A stretch of DNA of 64,000 bases from Bacteroidales bacterium (GCA_017934545.1 JAGBJI010000002.1:1-64000); one strand, 5' to 3'; counted from the stretch's first letter, positions 7,797 through 16,633 are shown. Notes: generated from the letters alone by a model not told the origin. Numbers and translations: made by a program.

Positions 7797-8666
7797 ATGA
7801 AAGGTATTGTTTTAGCGGGAGGAAGCGGTACAAGGCTTTATCCTATTACCAAAGGAGTTTCCAAGCAGTTGCTTCCTATATACGATAAACCGATGATATA
7901 TTATCCTATATCGGTATTGATGTTGGCAGGAATAAGAGATATTTTGATTATTTCCACTCCGCAGGATTTGCCGATGTTTAAACGTTTGCTCGGTTCGGGC
8001 AGTGATTTCGGCGTTACGTTTTCCTATGCCGAGCAACCATCGCCCGACGGTCTTGCACAAGCATTCATTATCGGCGAAGAGTTTTCGGGCAAAGACAGCG
8101 TGTGCTTGATTTTGGGCGATAATATATTTTACGGCAGTTCTTTTGTACGTATGTTACGGCAGGCTGTCGTTGATGCAGAACAAAACAACAAAGCAACGGT
8201 TTTCGGTTATTGGGTCAACGACCCCGAACGTTACGGAGTGGCTGAATTTGACGCATCGGGCAATGTTTTAAGCATAGAAGAAAAACCGTCAAATCCGAAG
8301 TCAAACTATGCAGTCACGGGATTGTATTTTTATCCTAACGATGTCATTGACATAGCCAAGCATATAAAACCTTCGGCAAGGGGAGAGCTGGAGATAACAT
8401 CGGTAAACCAAGAATTTTTACACAGGCAACAACTTAAATTGCAGCAGTTGGGCAGAGGTTTTGCATGGTTGGATACAGGCACGCATGAAAGTTTGGCAGA
8501 GGCTTCGCAATTTGTTGAAGTGATAGAGAAACGTACGGGTTTGAAAATATCATGCCTTGAGGAAATAGCGTTCCGCAGCGGTTGGATAAACAATGAACAA
8601 CTGAAAACTATAGCACAACCGATGGCAAAGAATCAATACGGACAGTATCTTTTAAGCCTTTCGTAA
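7797..8666 (+). CDS. rfbA: Glucose-1-phosphate thymidylyltransferase
   Basis: 289 residues, full length. It makes dTDP-glucose from glucose-1-phosphate and dTTP in the cytoplasm. The nucleotide-binding start [16 protein letters not shown], the [11 protein letters not shown] and SPDGLAQAF motifs, and GDNIFYG are all intact. It begins the glycan cluster and is followed by rfbB after 41 nt. Genes for the last two rhamnose steps (rfbC, rfbD) are not in the window, so the dTDP-4-keto-6-deoxyglucose made here may feed another sugar, or rhamnose genes may lie elsewhere. Confidence 0.95.
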   Translation: MKGIVLAGGSGTRLYPITKGVSKQLLPIYDKPMIYYPISVLMLAGIRDILIISTPQDLPMFKRLLGSGSDFGVTFSYAEQPSPDGLAQAFIIGEEFSGKDSVCLILGDNIFYGSSFVRMLRQAVVDAEQNNKATVFGYWVNDPERYGVAEFDASGNVLSIEEKPSNPKSNYAVTGLYFYPNDVIDIAKHIKPSARGELEITSVNQEFLHRQQLKLQQLGRGFAWLDTGTHESLAEASQFVEVIEKRTGLKISCLEEIAFRSGWINNEQLKTIAQPMAKNQYGQYLLSLS

Positions 8667-8707
8667 ATTATTTTAAATAATTTTGAAATAACAGAAGTCA
8701 ATAAAAA

Positions 8708-9808
8708 ATGGAAAAAAGAAATATTTTGATAACGGGCGGTGCGGGATTTATCGGCTCGCATGTAGTAAGGTTGTTTGTACATAAATATCCGAACTACAAT
8801 ATTTATAATTTGGATAAACTGACATATGCAGGCAATCTTGCAAACCTTAAAGATATAGAAACAAAACCTAATTATCATTTTATAAAAGAAGATATTTGCA
8901 ACTTTGAGTCAATACTGAATATATTTAAAACTTGCAATATAGACGGAGTTATACATTTGGCTGCGGAAAGTCATGTAGACCGCTCCATTAAAGACCCGTT
9001 TACGTTTGCTTCTACAAATGTTTTGGGTACTCTTTCGTTGCTTCAGGCTGCAAAAAATACATGGCAAAACTTTGAAGACAAATTGTTTTACCATATATCC
9101 ACCGATGAAGTTTACGGAGCGTTGAAAATGGATAATCCGACGGGTGGTGATGAACCCGGAGGCGGACCTTACGGCGGGGAATTCTTTACCGAGAATACTA
9201 AATACGACCCTCACAGTCCGTACAGTGCAAGCAAGGCCTCGTCAGACCATTTTGTCAGAGCGTTTTATGATACTTACGGATTGCCGACGGTGATTTCCAA
9301 CTGTTCAAACAACTACGGACCGTATCAATTTCCTGAAAAGTTGATACCGTTGTTTATAAACAATATCAGACACGGTAAACCTTTGCCCGTATACGGCAAA
9401 GGCGAGAACGTAAGGGATTGGTTGTTTGTGGAAGACCATGCAAGAGCGATAGACATAATATTCCATAAAGGCAAAAAAGGCGAAACTTACAATATCGGAG
9501 GTTTCAACGAATGGAAAAATATTGATTTGATAAAACAACTGATTAAGACGACGGACGAACTTTTGGGCAATCCTTTGCATCACAGCGATAGTTTGATACA
9601 GTACGTTACCGACAGACAGGGACACGATTTGCGTTACGCCATAGACAGCAATAAACTGAAACGTGAATTGGGTTGGCAGCCGAGCCTGCAATTTGAACAA
9701 GGATTGAAGATAACAGTGCAGTGGTACCTTGACAATCAGGATTGGTTGGACAATGTTGTAAGCGGACAATATTTGGATTACTACCGAGATATGTACGGCA
9801 ACAGATAA
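8708..9808 (+). CDS. rfbB: dTDP-glucose 4,6-dehydratase
   Basis: 366 residues. It is a short-chain dehydrogenase-type enzyme that forms dTDP-4-keto-6-deoxyglucose. It shows the NAD-binding GGAGFIGSH at the N terminus, HLAAESHVDRS, the STDEVYG motif and the catalytic YSASKASSDH. Between these last two is a Gly/Pro-rich insert (GGDEPGGGPYGGEFF) seen in several Bacteroidetes homologues. The 3' end is typical. It is followed after 25 nt by the frameshifted acyltransferase. Confidence 0.94.
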   Translation: MEKRNILITGGAGFIGSHVVRLFVHKYPNYNIYNLDKLTYAGNLANLKDIETKPNYHFIKEDICNFESILNIFKTCNIDGVIHLAAESHVDRSIKDPFTFASTNVLGTLSLLQAAKNTWQNFEDKLFYHISTDEVYGALKMDNPTGGDEPGGGPYGGEFFTENTKYDPHSPYSASKASSDHFVRAFYDTYGLPTVISNCSNNYGPYQFPEKLIPLFINNIRHGKPLPVYGKGENVRDWLFVEDHARAIDIIFHKGKKGETYNIGGFNEWKNIDLIKQLIKTTDELLGNPLHHSDSLIQYVTDRQGHDLRYAIDSNKLKRELGWQPSLQFEQGLKITVQWYLDNQDWLDNVVSGQYLDYYRDMYGNR

Positions 9809-9833
9809 AATAAATAAAAATTATAATTACTTA

Positions 9834-10504
9834 ATGCAATCAAAGAACATATTTACCTCGAAACAAATTTGCATTGTCGGAACAGGAGGATTTGCAAAAG
9901 AAGTTTATTATTGTTTGGCAGATATTTTTGCTGCAAACAATACAACTATGCAAGATAAAGTGGTTTTCTCTGACAGAGATAGTTGTTGTTTAGATAGTTA
10001 TATTTCTATGGGGGGGGTATTTCAATACCTTTAATTAAAGAATCCGAACTTGATTTTGATAAGTTTGTTTTCTTTATAGCCATAGGTGAACCATCATTAA
10101 GAGAAAAGATTGTAAAGAAGTATCCGTCAAACACACAATATGCAACAATTATCCATCCTTCAGCTATTATTTCCGATTGGGTTACGATAGGCGAGGGTAG
10201 TATTGTCTGTGCAGGAAGCGTTTTGACGTGTAATATTGAAATAGGTCAACAAGCACATATTAATTTAAACACAACAATAGGTCATGACTGCATTATAGGT
10301 AATTATTTTACTACGGCACCGTCTGCGAATATAAGCGGAAATTGTCATTTCGGTAACAGAGTTTATTTCGGAACCAATTCGTGTGTAAGACAAGGTGTGA
10401 ATATCTACGATGATGTTACCATCGGTATGGGCGGAGTTGTCGTCAAAGATATTCAATCAAGCGGAGTGTATATCGGTAATCCATTAAAACAATTACAAAA
10501 ATGA
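9834..10504 (+). pseudogene. NeuD/PglD-type acyltransferase, off-frame at a G8 run
   Basis: The gene starts MQSKNIFTSKQICIVGTGGF and stays in frame for about 59 codons. It then meets eight G (10010-10017) and stops at 10034. With nine or six G it would read on (ISIPLIKESELDFDK) to the TGA at 10502-10504 with no other break, giving a protein of about 223 residues. The downstream part has the hexapeptide beta-helix of sugar N/O-acyltransferases, with NTTIGHDC at the expected catalytic histidine. It is a paralogue of 11282-11935. Either a phase-variable gene in the off state, a fresh pseudogene, or a homopolymer miscall. Confidence 0.85.
10010..10017 (+). repeat. Poly-G tract (G8) inside the acyltransferase gene
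   Basis: Eight consecutive G in an AT-rich gene, near codon 59. Reading changes between a truncated 66-residue and a full-length product with a change of one base up or two down. Confidence 0.8.
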
Positions 10505-11274
10505 TGTACACTTATTTGCAGACAGAACAATTGGAAGAAATTTCCATTGTTTATATTAATAAACAGGAAACTCTCAATGCTTTGGATATGTCTTTACTCA
10601 AAGAGTTGGATAATTACTTTACTTCAATTGAAGATAAAAAAGAGATAAAGACCGTTATTCTTACAGGAAGAGGTAAAAGTTTCGTAGCAGGTGCAGATAT
10701 AAAACAGATGTCTTTATTTAACAAAAAAGAAGCATTAGAGTTTAGTAAGTTCGGTGCATCGGTATTCAGAAAGATAGAAACATCAAATAAAATAGTTATC
10801 GCAGCAATTAACGGTTATGCAATAGGAGGAGGATGTGAGTTAGCATTAGCATGTGATATAAGGATAGCAAGTGAGAGTGTAGTCTTTGCTCAACCTGAAT
10901 TATCATTAGGCATTATTCCGGGATTCTCGGCAACACAAAGATTACCGAAAGTAGTCGGAATAAGTAAAGCGAAAGAAATAATCTTTTCAGGGAAAAAGAT
11001 AAAAGCCCAGGAAGCAAAAGAAATAGGATTAATAAGTGATATTACTTCTCAAGAAAGTTTATTGGAATATTGTATACAATTAGCACACAAAATAAATAAG
11101 AATCCTTACAATGTTCTTATTAATGCAAAACAATCAATAAACAAAACATCAGAAACATTTATAAACGAAGGAATGAACAAAGAATCGGAATTGTTTGCCG
11201 ATTGCTTTGAGAATTATAATCAGAAAGAAGGAATGCAAGCCTTTCTTGATAAACGTCAGGCGGTATTCCGTTGA
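10501..11274 (+). CDS. Enoyl-CoA hydratase/isomerase (crotonase) family
   Basis: 257 residues, full length for crotonases. The oxyanion-hole region GKSFVAGADIKQM and the two glutamates of true hydratases are in place (GGGCELALACDI and QPELSLGIIPG). It would hydrate a short-chain enoyl-CoA, for example crotonyl-CoA to 3-hydroxybutyryl-CoA. Its ATG overlaps the stop of the acyltransferase frame (ATGA), so the two are coupled, and a second acyltransferase starts 7 nt after it. A role in supplying an acyl donor to a sugar acyltransferase is an inference from that placement. Confidence 0.85.
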   Translation: MMYTYLQTEQLEEISIVYINKQETLNALDMSLLKELDNYFTSIEDKKEIKTVILTGRGKSFVAGADIKQMSLFNKKEALEFSKFGASVFRKIETSNKIVIAAINGYAIGGGCELALACDIRIASESVVFAQPELSLGIIPGFSATQRLPKVVGISKAKEIIFSGKKIKAQEAKEIGLISDITSQESLLEYCIQLAHKINKNPYNVLINAKQSINKTSETFINEGMNKESELFADCFENYNQKEGMQAFLDKRQAVFR

Positions 11275-11281
11275 CGTTATT

Positions 11282-11935
11282 ATGCGATTAAATAATATTT
11301 TTACGGATAAACAATTATGTATCATCGGAATGGGTGGTTGTGCAAGGGAGGCATACAGTTATATTGAGGATATATTCAGAGTTCAAAAGGAAGATGTAAT
11401 AGATAAGGTTGTATTTCTTGATAAAGATGAGTTGGTAAGTGATGATATGCAGGTGATGAATTGCAGAGTTATCAAGGAATCTGACTTTGATAAGGAGAAA
11501 TACTTAGTTGTCCTTGCGATAGGTGATTCCAAGATACGCAAAAGAGTTTTTGAGAAGTACAAAGATTGTGAATTTGCAACCATAATTCATCCCACGGCAA
11601 TAGTTTCCGAGTACAGCAATATCGGAAGAGGCAGTATTGTTGCACCTAATTGTGTTATCGGACCAAATGTTGAGATTGGTGATTTTGCACATATAAACAT
11701 CCAAACGAATATCGGACACGACTGCAGGATAAAAGATTTCTTCACAACGGCATATTCGGTAAGTATAAGCGGAGCGTGTAATATTGGGAACGCAGTTTAT
11801 TTTGGAACTAATTCATGTGTTAAACAAGGAATAACGATTTGTGATAATGTAACAATAGGTATGGGAGCAAGTGTAGTAAAAGACATAACCGAACAGGGAA
11901 CTTATGTCGGTTGCCCGGCAAGAAAATTAAAATAA
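11282..11935 (+). CDS. PglD/NeuD-type sugar acetyltransferase
   Basis: 217 residues. The N-terminal Rossmann-like half (DKQLCIIGMGGCAREAY) binds the nucleotide sugar, and the C-terminal left-handed beta-helix of hexapeptide repeats (IGRGSIVAPNCVIG, NIGNAVYFG) binds acetyl-CoA. The histidine of NIGHDC is at the catalytic position. Start chosen at the ATG at 11282, since longer readings run into the crotonase gene. With the next three genes it matches the enzyme set for a 2,4-diacetamido-trideoxyhexose: acetylation of the 4-amino group would be its step. The neighbouring paralogue at 9834 is out of frame. Confidence 0.85.
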   Translation: MRLNNIFTDKQLCIIGMGGCAREAYSYIEDIFRVQKEDVIDKVVFLDKDELVSDDMQVMNCRVIKESDFDKEKYLVVLAIGDSKIRKRVFEKYKDCEFATIIHPTAIVSEYSNIGRGSIVAPNCVIGPNVEIGDFAHINIQTNIGHDCRIKDFFTTAYSVSISGACNIGNAVYFGTNSCVKQGITICDNVTIGMGASVVKDITEQGTYVGCPARKLK

Positions 11936-11936
11936 T

Positions 11937-13124
11937 ATGAACTTCAAAGATTTTACCCTCTTCGTTCGTCAAATTTTTGACGATAAGGAAGGATTTATAA
12001 TATTGCATGACCCGCGTTTTGTGGGCAATGAAAGAAAGTATCTTTTGGATGCAATGGATTCAAACTTTGTTTCCAGCGTCGGAGAATACGTTTCAAAATT
12101 TGAGAACGCCATTGTAGAATACACAGGCAGCAAATATGCCGTTGCATGTGTTAACGGAACGTCAGCACTTCATATTTCGATGCTTTTGGCAGGCGTTCAT
12201 GCGGATGAAGAAGTAATAACCCAACCTGTAAGTTTCATTGCGACGAGTAACGCCATCAGTTATATCGGAGCAAAACCAGTATATGTTGACGTGGATAAAG
12301 GAACGATGGGTTTAAGTCCAGAGAAATTGGAAACGTTTTTAAAAGAAAATGCTGTCAAACGAATTGACGGAAACACTTACAACGCAAAGACGGGAAAAAG
12401 ATTCGCAGCCGTTGTGCCTATGCACACTTTCGGTCATCCGTGCTTGATAGAAGACATTGCTCAGATTTGCGAAAAATGGAATATACCGTTGGTTGAGGAC
12501 GCTGCGGAGAGTATCGGCAGTCTTTACAAGGGCAAACATACTGGTCTTTTCGGCAAAACGGCGGCTCTTTCTTTCAACGGCAACAAAGTTATCACAACTG
12601 GTGGCGGCGGAATGATACTTACACAGGATGAAAAACTTGCTAAATTGGCTAAACACATAACAACGACAGCAAAAGTTCCGCACCGTTGGGAATATAACCA
12701 TGACTACACGGCGTATAATTACCGTCTGACGAACCTTGCAGCCGCATTGGGACTCGGACAAATAGAAAACTGCGAGAAATTTATAGAAATAAAAAGAGAA
12801 CTTACTGATAAATACAAAGCGTTCTTTGCAAAAACTGACGTAGAGTTCTTTACCGAGCCGAAGGATTGCCGTTCAAACTATTGGCTTAACGCAGTGATAA
12901 TGCACGACCGCAAAGAAAGGGACGAATTTCTTACATACACCAACGACAACGGCGTAATGACGCGTCCGATATGGGTTCTTAATAACAAATTAGATATGTA
13001 TAAAGGTTGCCAATGCGGAGATCTTACCAATGCACAGTGGTTGGAAGACCGCGTTGTCAACATTCCGTCAACGGTTATCATACCTGACTATTACAAAAAC
13101 ATAAAGGACGGCAAATATTTGTAA
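11937..13124 (+). CDS. PLP sugar aminotransferase (LegC/PglE type)
   Basis: 395 residues, DegT/DnrJ/EryC1 family. It would transfer an amino group to the C4 keto group of a UDP-4-keto-6-deoxy-amino sugar. Signatures: LHDPRFVGNERKYLLDAMD and FVSSVGEYVSKFE typical of the LegC group, the VEDAAESIGS active-site strand, and the PLP lysine in FNGNKVITTGGGGM. It starts one base after the acetyltransferase stop. Exact stereochemistry of the product (bacillosamine-like or another isomer) cannot be read from sequence. Confidence 0.9.
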   Translation: MNFKDFTLFVRQIFDDKEGFIILHDPRFVGNERKYLLDAMDSNFVSSVGEYVSKFENAIVEYTGSKYAVACVNGTSALHISMLLAGVHADEEVITQPVSFIATSNAISYIGAKPVYVDVDKGTMGLSPEKLETFLKENAVKRIDGNTYNAKTGKRFAAVVPMHTFGHPCLIEDIAQICEKWNIPLVEDAAESIGSLYKGKHTGLFGKTAALSFNGNKVITTGGGGMILTQDEKLAKLAKHITTTAKVPHRWEYNHDYTAYNYRLTNLAAALGLGQIENCEKFIEIKRELTDKYKAFFAKTDVEFFTEPKDCRSNYWLNAVIMHDRKERDEFLTYTNDNGVMTRPIWVLNNKLDMYKGCQCGDLTNAQWLEDRVVNIPSTVIIPDYYKNIKDGKYL

Positions 13125-13128
13125 TACC

Positions 13129-14337
13129 ATGTTAAATATCAACGAATTTATATCAGAAAACATCACTTTTCGTAGGGAAAGTATGTTTTTGCAGGACATT
13201 ATCAACAATAAAGAACAGTTAAGTCGCGAGATAAAAGATAAAAGTGTGCTTGTAATCGGCGGTGGCGGAACAATAGGCTCAAGTTTTATACGTGCCTTAC
13301 TTCCGTTTGAACCGAAAACTTTGGTTGTTGTGGATATAAGTGAAAACTACCTTACCGAACTTACGCGTACGCTTCGTTCAACTGACGGAATGTTTGTTCC
13401 TGATGATTACCGCACGTATCCGCTTAACTATGCAGACCCTATATTTGAAAAAATCTTCCGTAAACAAGGCGGATTTGATATTGTGGCTAACTTTTCTGCA
13501 CATAAACATGTAAGAAGTGAGAAAGACCAGTATTCTGTTGAGGCTTTGATAGAAAACAATGTCTTAAAGGCGAAAAAACTTATGGACCTGCTGAAAGAAA
13601 TTCCGCCGAAACATTTCTTCTGCGTTTCAACCGACAAGGCAGCAAACCCTGTAAACATTATGGGATGCTCAAAGAAAGTTATGGAAGAGATGGTTATGAG
13701 TTACAATCAGGCGTTCAAGATTACTACTGCAAGGTTTGCAAATGTTGCATTCTCTAACGGAAGTTTACTTGCAGGATTTTTGGAAAGAATGATGAAAAAT
13801 CAGCCTTTGTCATCGCCGAATGACGTTAAACGTTATTTTGTTTCGCCTGACGAGAGCGGACAAATCTGTTTGCTTGCGTGCATTTTAGGAAACACGGGCG
13901 AGATATTTTTTCCGAAATTGGGCGAAGAACAGATGATGACATTCTCTTCAATTGCGGATAAGTTCTTAACAATGTTAGGATATAAGATAAAATATTGCAA
14001 TTCCGAGAATGAAGCCAAAGAATTTGCCGCAACAATGCATAAAAACAGCGGTACGTATCCTGTTTATTACTTCCAATCGGACACAACGGGCGAAAAAGGC
14101 TATGAAGAGTTTTATATTGAGGGGGAAAAACTGAATATGGAGCGTTTTTCGTCACTCGGAGTTATAGAAAACTACCCAGTGAGAGATAAAAATGAGATTG
14201 AAACTTTCTTCAACCAATTGGAAATGTTGTTCAAGCAAAAAGATTTTACAAAAGCAGAGGTTGTGGAGTTGTTAAAAGGTTTTATACCTAATTTTTCTCA
14301 CGAAGAAAAAGGCAGAAACCTTGACCAAAAAATGTAA
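13129..14337 (+). CDS. UDP-GlcNAc 4,6-dehydratase (LegB/PglF/CapD family)
   Basis: 402 residues. The extended short-chain dehydrogenase fold starts with VLVIGGGGTIGSSFIRAL; AHKHVRSE and CVSTDKAANPVNIMG follow. The catalytic position normally held by Tyr is Met (MGCSK), the hallmark of this inverting/non-inverting dehydratase group. It forms UDP-4-keto-6-deoxy-GlcNAc or an isomer for the aminotransferase immediately upstream. It is shorter than the membrane-anchored forms and has no N-terminal membrane segments, so it is soluble. Confidence 0.9.
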   Translation: MLNINEFISENITFRRESMFLQDIINNKEQLSREIKDKSVLVIGGGGTIGSSFIRALLPFEPKTLVVVDISENYLTELTRTLRSTDGMFVPDDYRTYPLNYADPIFEKIFRKQGGFDIVANFSAHKHVRSEKDQYSVEALIENNVLKAKKLMDLLKEIPPKHFFCVSTDKAANPVNIMGCSKKVMEEMVMSYNQAFKITTARFANVAFSNGSLLAGFLERMMKNQPLSSPNDVKRYFVSPDESGQICLLACILGNTGEIFFPKLGEEQMMTFSSIADKFLTMLGYKIKYCNSENEAKEFAATMHKNSGTYPVYYFQSDTTGEKGYEEFYIEGEKLNMERFSSLGVIENYPVRDKNEIETFFNQLEMLFKQKDFTKAEVVELLKGFIPNFSHEEKGRNLDQKM

Positions 14338-14347
14338 TTTTAAAAAT

Positions 14348-15040
14348 ATGTATAAGTTTTTTAAAAGGTTGTTTGACTTCGTGTTGTCATTAATTGCCTT
14401 GATATTGTTGTCATGGTTGCTTATCCCCATAGCAATAATCTTGCTTTTGACGGGGGAACACTATGTTTTTTATTTCCAAGAGCGTATTGGTCAGGGAGGA
14501 AAACCGTTTAAGGTGTGGAAATTTGCAACTATGCTGAAAAATTCACCGAATATCGGCACAGGAACCATCACAACACGTAACGACCCGAGAGTTTTGCCGT
14601 TCGGAAAGTTTCTCCGTATGACCAAACTCAATGAATTGCCGCAGTTGATAAATATTCTTATAGGAAATATGTCAATAATCGGTCCGCGGCCTATGGTAAA
14701 AAGCGGATACGATAGTTACAATGATGAGGTTAAAGCGTGTATTTCAAAGGTAAAACCCGGACTTTCAGGTATAGGAAGCGTGGTTTTCCGCGACGAAGAA
14801 TATTATATTTCACTTTCAAAAGACCCCGTACGGTTTGCGAGTGAGGTTATTCATCCGCACAAAGGCAATTTGGAGATTTGGTACTACAATAACCGCAGTC
14901 TGTATGTGGATTTTATGATAATATTCCTTACTTGCTGGGTGATACTCTTCCCTAAAAGCGATTTGATGTACAAAATATTTCCGTCGCTTCCGAAAAAAGA
15001 CTTTTTAAAAGAAGTTGAACAGTGGAACAGTGAGAATTAA
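14348..15040 (+). CDS. Phosphoglycosyl transferase (PglC/WcaJ family)
   Basis: 230 residues. It starts glycan assembly by moving a sugar phosphate from UDP-sugar to undecaprenyl phosphate. One N-terminal hydrophobic segment, then the catalytic core: QERIGQGGKPFKVWKF, the LRMTKLNELPQLINIL helix with its invariant Glu, and IIGPRPM. Its size fits the single-domain monotopic class rather than the long WcaJ forms. The ATG at 14348 is preferred to an earlier in-frame TTG at 14321 that overlaps the dehydratase. Placement at the end of the acetyltransferase, aminotransferase, dehydratase run points to an amino-sugar donor. Confidence 0.92.
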   Translation: MYKFFKRLFDFVLSLIALILLSWLLIPIAIILLLTGEHYVFYFQERIGQGGKPFKVWKFATMLKNSPNIGTGTITTRNDPRVLPFGKFLRMTKLNELPQLINILIGNMSIIGPRPMVKSGYDSYNDEVKACISKVKPGLSGIGSVVFRDEEYYISLSKDPVRFASEVIHPHKGNLEIWYYNNRSLYVDFMIIFLTCWVILFPKSDLMYKIFPSLPKKDFLKEVEQWNSEN

Positions 15041-15068
15041 ACGTTGTTAAAAATAAGTAAACTATAAT

Positions 15069-15106
15069 AAGAGGAGATAAAAACATTAATGTTTTTATCT
15101 CCTCTT
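15069..15106. terminator. Bidirectional terminator at the end of the rfbA cluster
   Basis: A perfect 38-bp palindrome (two 19-bp arms, GAGGAG/CTCCTC core) between the converging phosphoglycosyl transferase and membrane-protein genes. Confidence 0.85.
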
Positions 15107-15115
15107 TGTTTTGTA

Positions 15116-15721
15116 TCAGCAATTGTGACATCTGATATATTCTTCTTTCTCTTCTTGGGTCATCATAATGGTTGAAAAGTTTTGTATTGCAAGGTCAATG
15201 TTTTGTTTGTCCTGCAAGGAAAGTTCGGATTGTTTGCCGTAAAGTTCTTCTCTGAACGACTGAATGATGGTGAACAACTGCGGCATATAGTTTCCTGTTT
15301 TTTCGGTATTGATTTTCAAAACAATGTCCTTGACTTGTTCGCTTATTTGTTTGATATGCGGGCTTTTTGTGTGCATTGCAATATATGAAAGTTGGAATTG
15401 CAACTGTATTTTGTTCGGTCCGTCAATTTTTCCGTCTTCTACAATTTTGCAGAACATCTTTAAAAAGTCTTTGTATACGATGATTTTTTCTTCAAAGACT
15501 TTGGTGTTGCGTTCTTTTTCCTCTTCGCTGCTTGTTTGGCCTAAAAGCAAGACCACCGTTGTCACTGCCGTCAGTATTACCCCCATCAATGCTCCGTAGA
15601 AATTTGGCCAAAGCGAAGCACGGTCATAGATTTTGAAGAGCAATGGTACTGAACAAAACAAAGAAATGAGTAAAAATACTCCGATTACCACCAATATTAC
15701 GGTGCTGCGTTTTTTATTCAT
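15116..15721 (-). CDS. Membrane protein of unknown function
   Basis: 201 residues. Two hydrophobic helices near the N terminus (STVILVVIGVFLLISLFCSV and FYGALMGVILTAVTTVVLLL) are followed by a charged, mostly helical cytoplasmic part beginning EEEKERNTKVFEEKIIVYKDF. I do not recognise a named domain. It has its own TAnnTTTG promoter and lies alone, pointing back into the glycan cluster terminator, so it is not part of that operon. Confidence 0.8.
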   Translation of the reverse strand: MNKKRSTVILVVIGVFLLISLFCSVPLLFKIYDRASLWPNFYGALMGVILTAVTTVVLLLGQTSSEEEKERNTKVFEEKIIVYKDFLKMFCKIVEDGKIDGPNKIQLQFQLSYIAMHTKSPHIKQISEQVKDIVLKINTEKTGNYMPQLFTIIQSFREELYGKQSELSLQDKQNIDLAIQNFSTIMMTQEEKEEYIRCHNC

Positions 15722-15746
15722 AATGATATGTTTTTGGTTTTGAGTG

Positions 15747-15754
15747 CAAAGATA
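15747..15754 (-). promoter_or_regulatory. -7 promoter box for the 15721 gene
   Basis: TATCTTTG on the - strand, 25 nt before the ATG. Confidence 0.6.
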
Positions 15755-15867
15755 TAAAAGTTCGGCGGATTTGTATGCCGTGTTGCACGCAAAAGTTTTC
15801 GGAATCGGTTTTTATACTTCAATATTTAGATACACTGATGTGAGAAATAATTGCAATTACTTTCGCA

Positions 15868-15949
15868 TGGTAAACGGATTACTTTTGCTTGGTAACCTAT
15901 TTACCAAGCGTTGGTAAATGACTTACCAAACTGCAAAAAAATCTGGTAA
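15868..15949. promoter_or_regulatory. Cluster of TTGGTAA / TTACCAA sites
   Basis: Six copies of GGTAA or its complement in about 80 bp: 15869 (TGGTAA), 15889 (TTGGTAAC), 15901 (TTACCAA), 15911 (TTGGTAA), 15923 (TTACCAA) and 15944 (TGGTAA), in alternating orientation. It lies in the divergent gap between the membrane-protein gene and the UpxY gene, some 80-160 bp before the latter's promoter. Looks like an operator array for an unknown regulator. Confidence 0.45.
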
Positions 15950-16030
15950 TAATAACTTGTTGACTTTCTGTAATAAAGATGTTACGACATTTTTATAACG
16001 TATTTTTGTTTGCAATTAAGGAAATTTAAT

Positions 16031-16038
16031 TAAATTTG
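16031..16038 (+). promoter_or_regulatory. -7 promoter box for the UpxY-like gene
   Basis: TAAATTTG with TTTG at 16009-16012, 18 nt upstream. Because this box overlaps an in-frame TTG, it rules out a start before about 16045. Confidence 0.7.
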
Positions 16039-16068
16039 CACGTTGAATGGCAGAGCGGCAGTATATTG

Positions 16069-16629
16069 ATGTTTGACAGAAACAAATTGTATTGGTTTGT
16101 ATTGAAAACCGTTTTTTCGCGTGAGTTGCAACTCAAAGCAATGCTTGACGAGCGGGGAATAGAGAATTTTGTTCCCATGTGTTGCAAGGTGAAAACCGTA
16201 AAAGGCAAAAAAGAAATAGTGACAGTGCCTGCAATAAACGATTTGGTGTTTGTTTATGCCCGTCATTCAACCGTTCAGCAATTCAAGCGGGAGTTGTTTT
16301 TGCAAAAAGGCTACGATGCATATTTCCTTACCCGCAAAGAAGGTCAACGAAATATTATTGAAACCGTTCCCCAAAGACAGATGCAGGATTTTATAAGGGT
16401 TGCTTCGCATGTAAAAGAAGATATTGCTTTTTACAAACCCGAAGAAATAGAACTCAAAAAGGGAACTAAAGTCAGAGTTATAGGCGGAATATACGACAAA
16501 ACGGAGGGTGTGCTGTTGAAAGTTAAAGGTAAGCGGAGCAAGAGAATAGTTTTGCAGATACCGGGTGTGGCAATAGCGGCTTCGTATATAGAACCTGAAT
16601 TGATAGAAGTGATAAAAGACAAGACATAA
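16069..16629 (+). CDS. UpxY/NusG-like transcription antiterminator
   Basis: 186 residues from ATG at 16069. The N-terminal NGN domain shows YWFVLKTVFSRELQLKAMLD and VFVYARHS; the C-terminal KOW domain runs from KKGTKVRVIGGIYDKTEGVL to the end. Specialised NusG paralogues of the UpxY type are first genes of capsule loci in Bacteroides and let polymerase read through their leaders. Here it is followed within 4 nt by a stump of a sugar dehydrogenase and then by deacetylase, gmd and fcl, so it appears to head a shortened capsule-type operon. Another target could be the rfbA leader. Confidence 0.85.
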   Translation: MFDRNKLYWFVLKTVFSRELQLKAMLDERGIENFVPMCCKVKTVKGKKEIVTVPAINDLVFVYARHSTVQQFKRELFLQKGYDAYFLTRKEGQRNIIETVPQRQMQDFIRVASHVKEDIAFYKPEEIELKKGTKVRVIGGIYDKTEGVLLKVKGKRSKRIVLQIPGVAIAASYIEPELIEVIKDKT

Positions 16630-16633
16630 ACAA

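Noticed and set aside
9305-9769. Long open frame antisense to rfbB
   Set aside because: Shadow frame of a well-supported gene.
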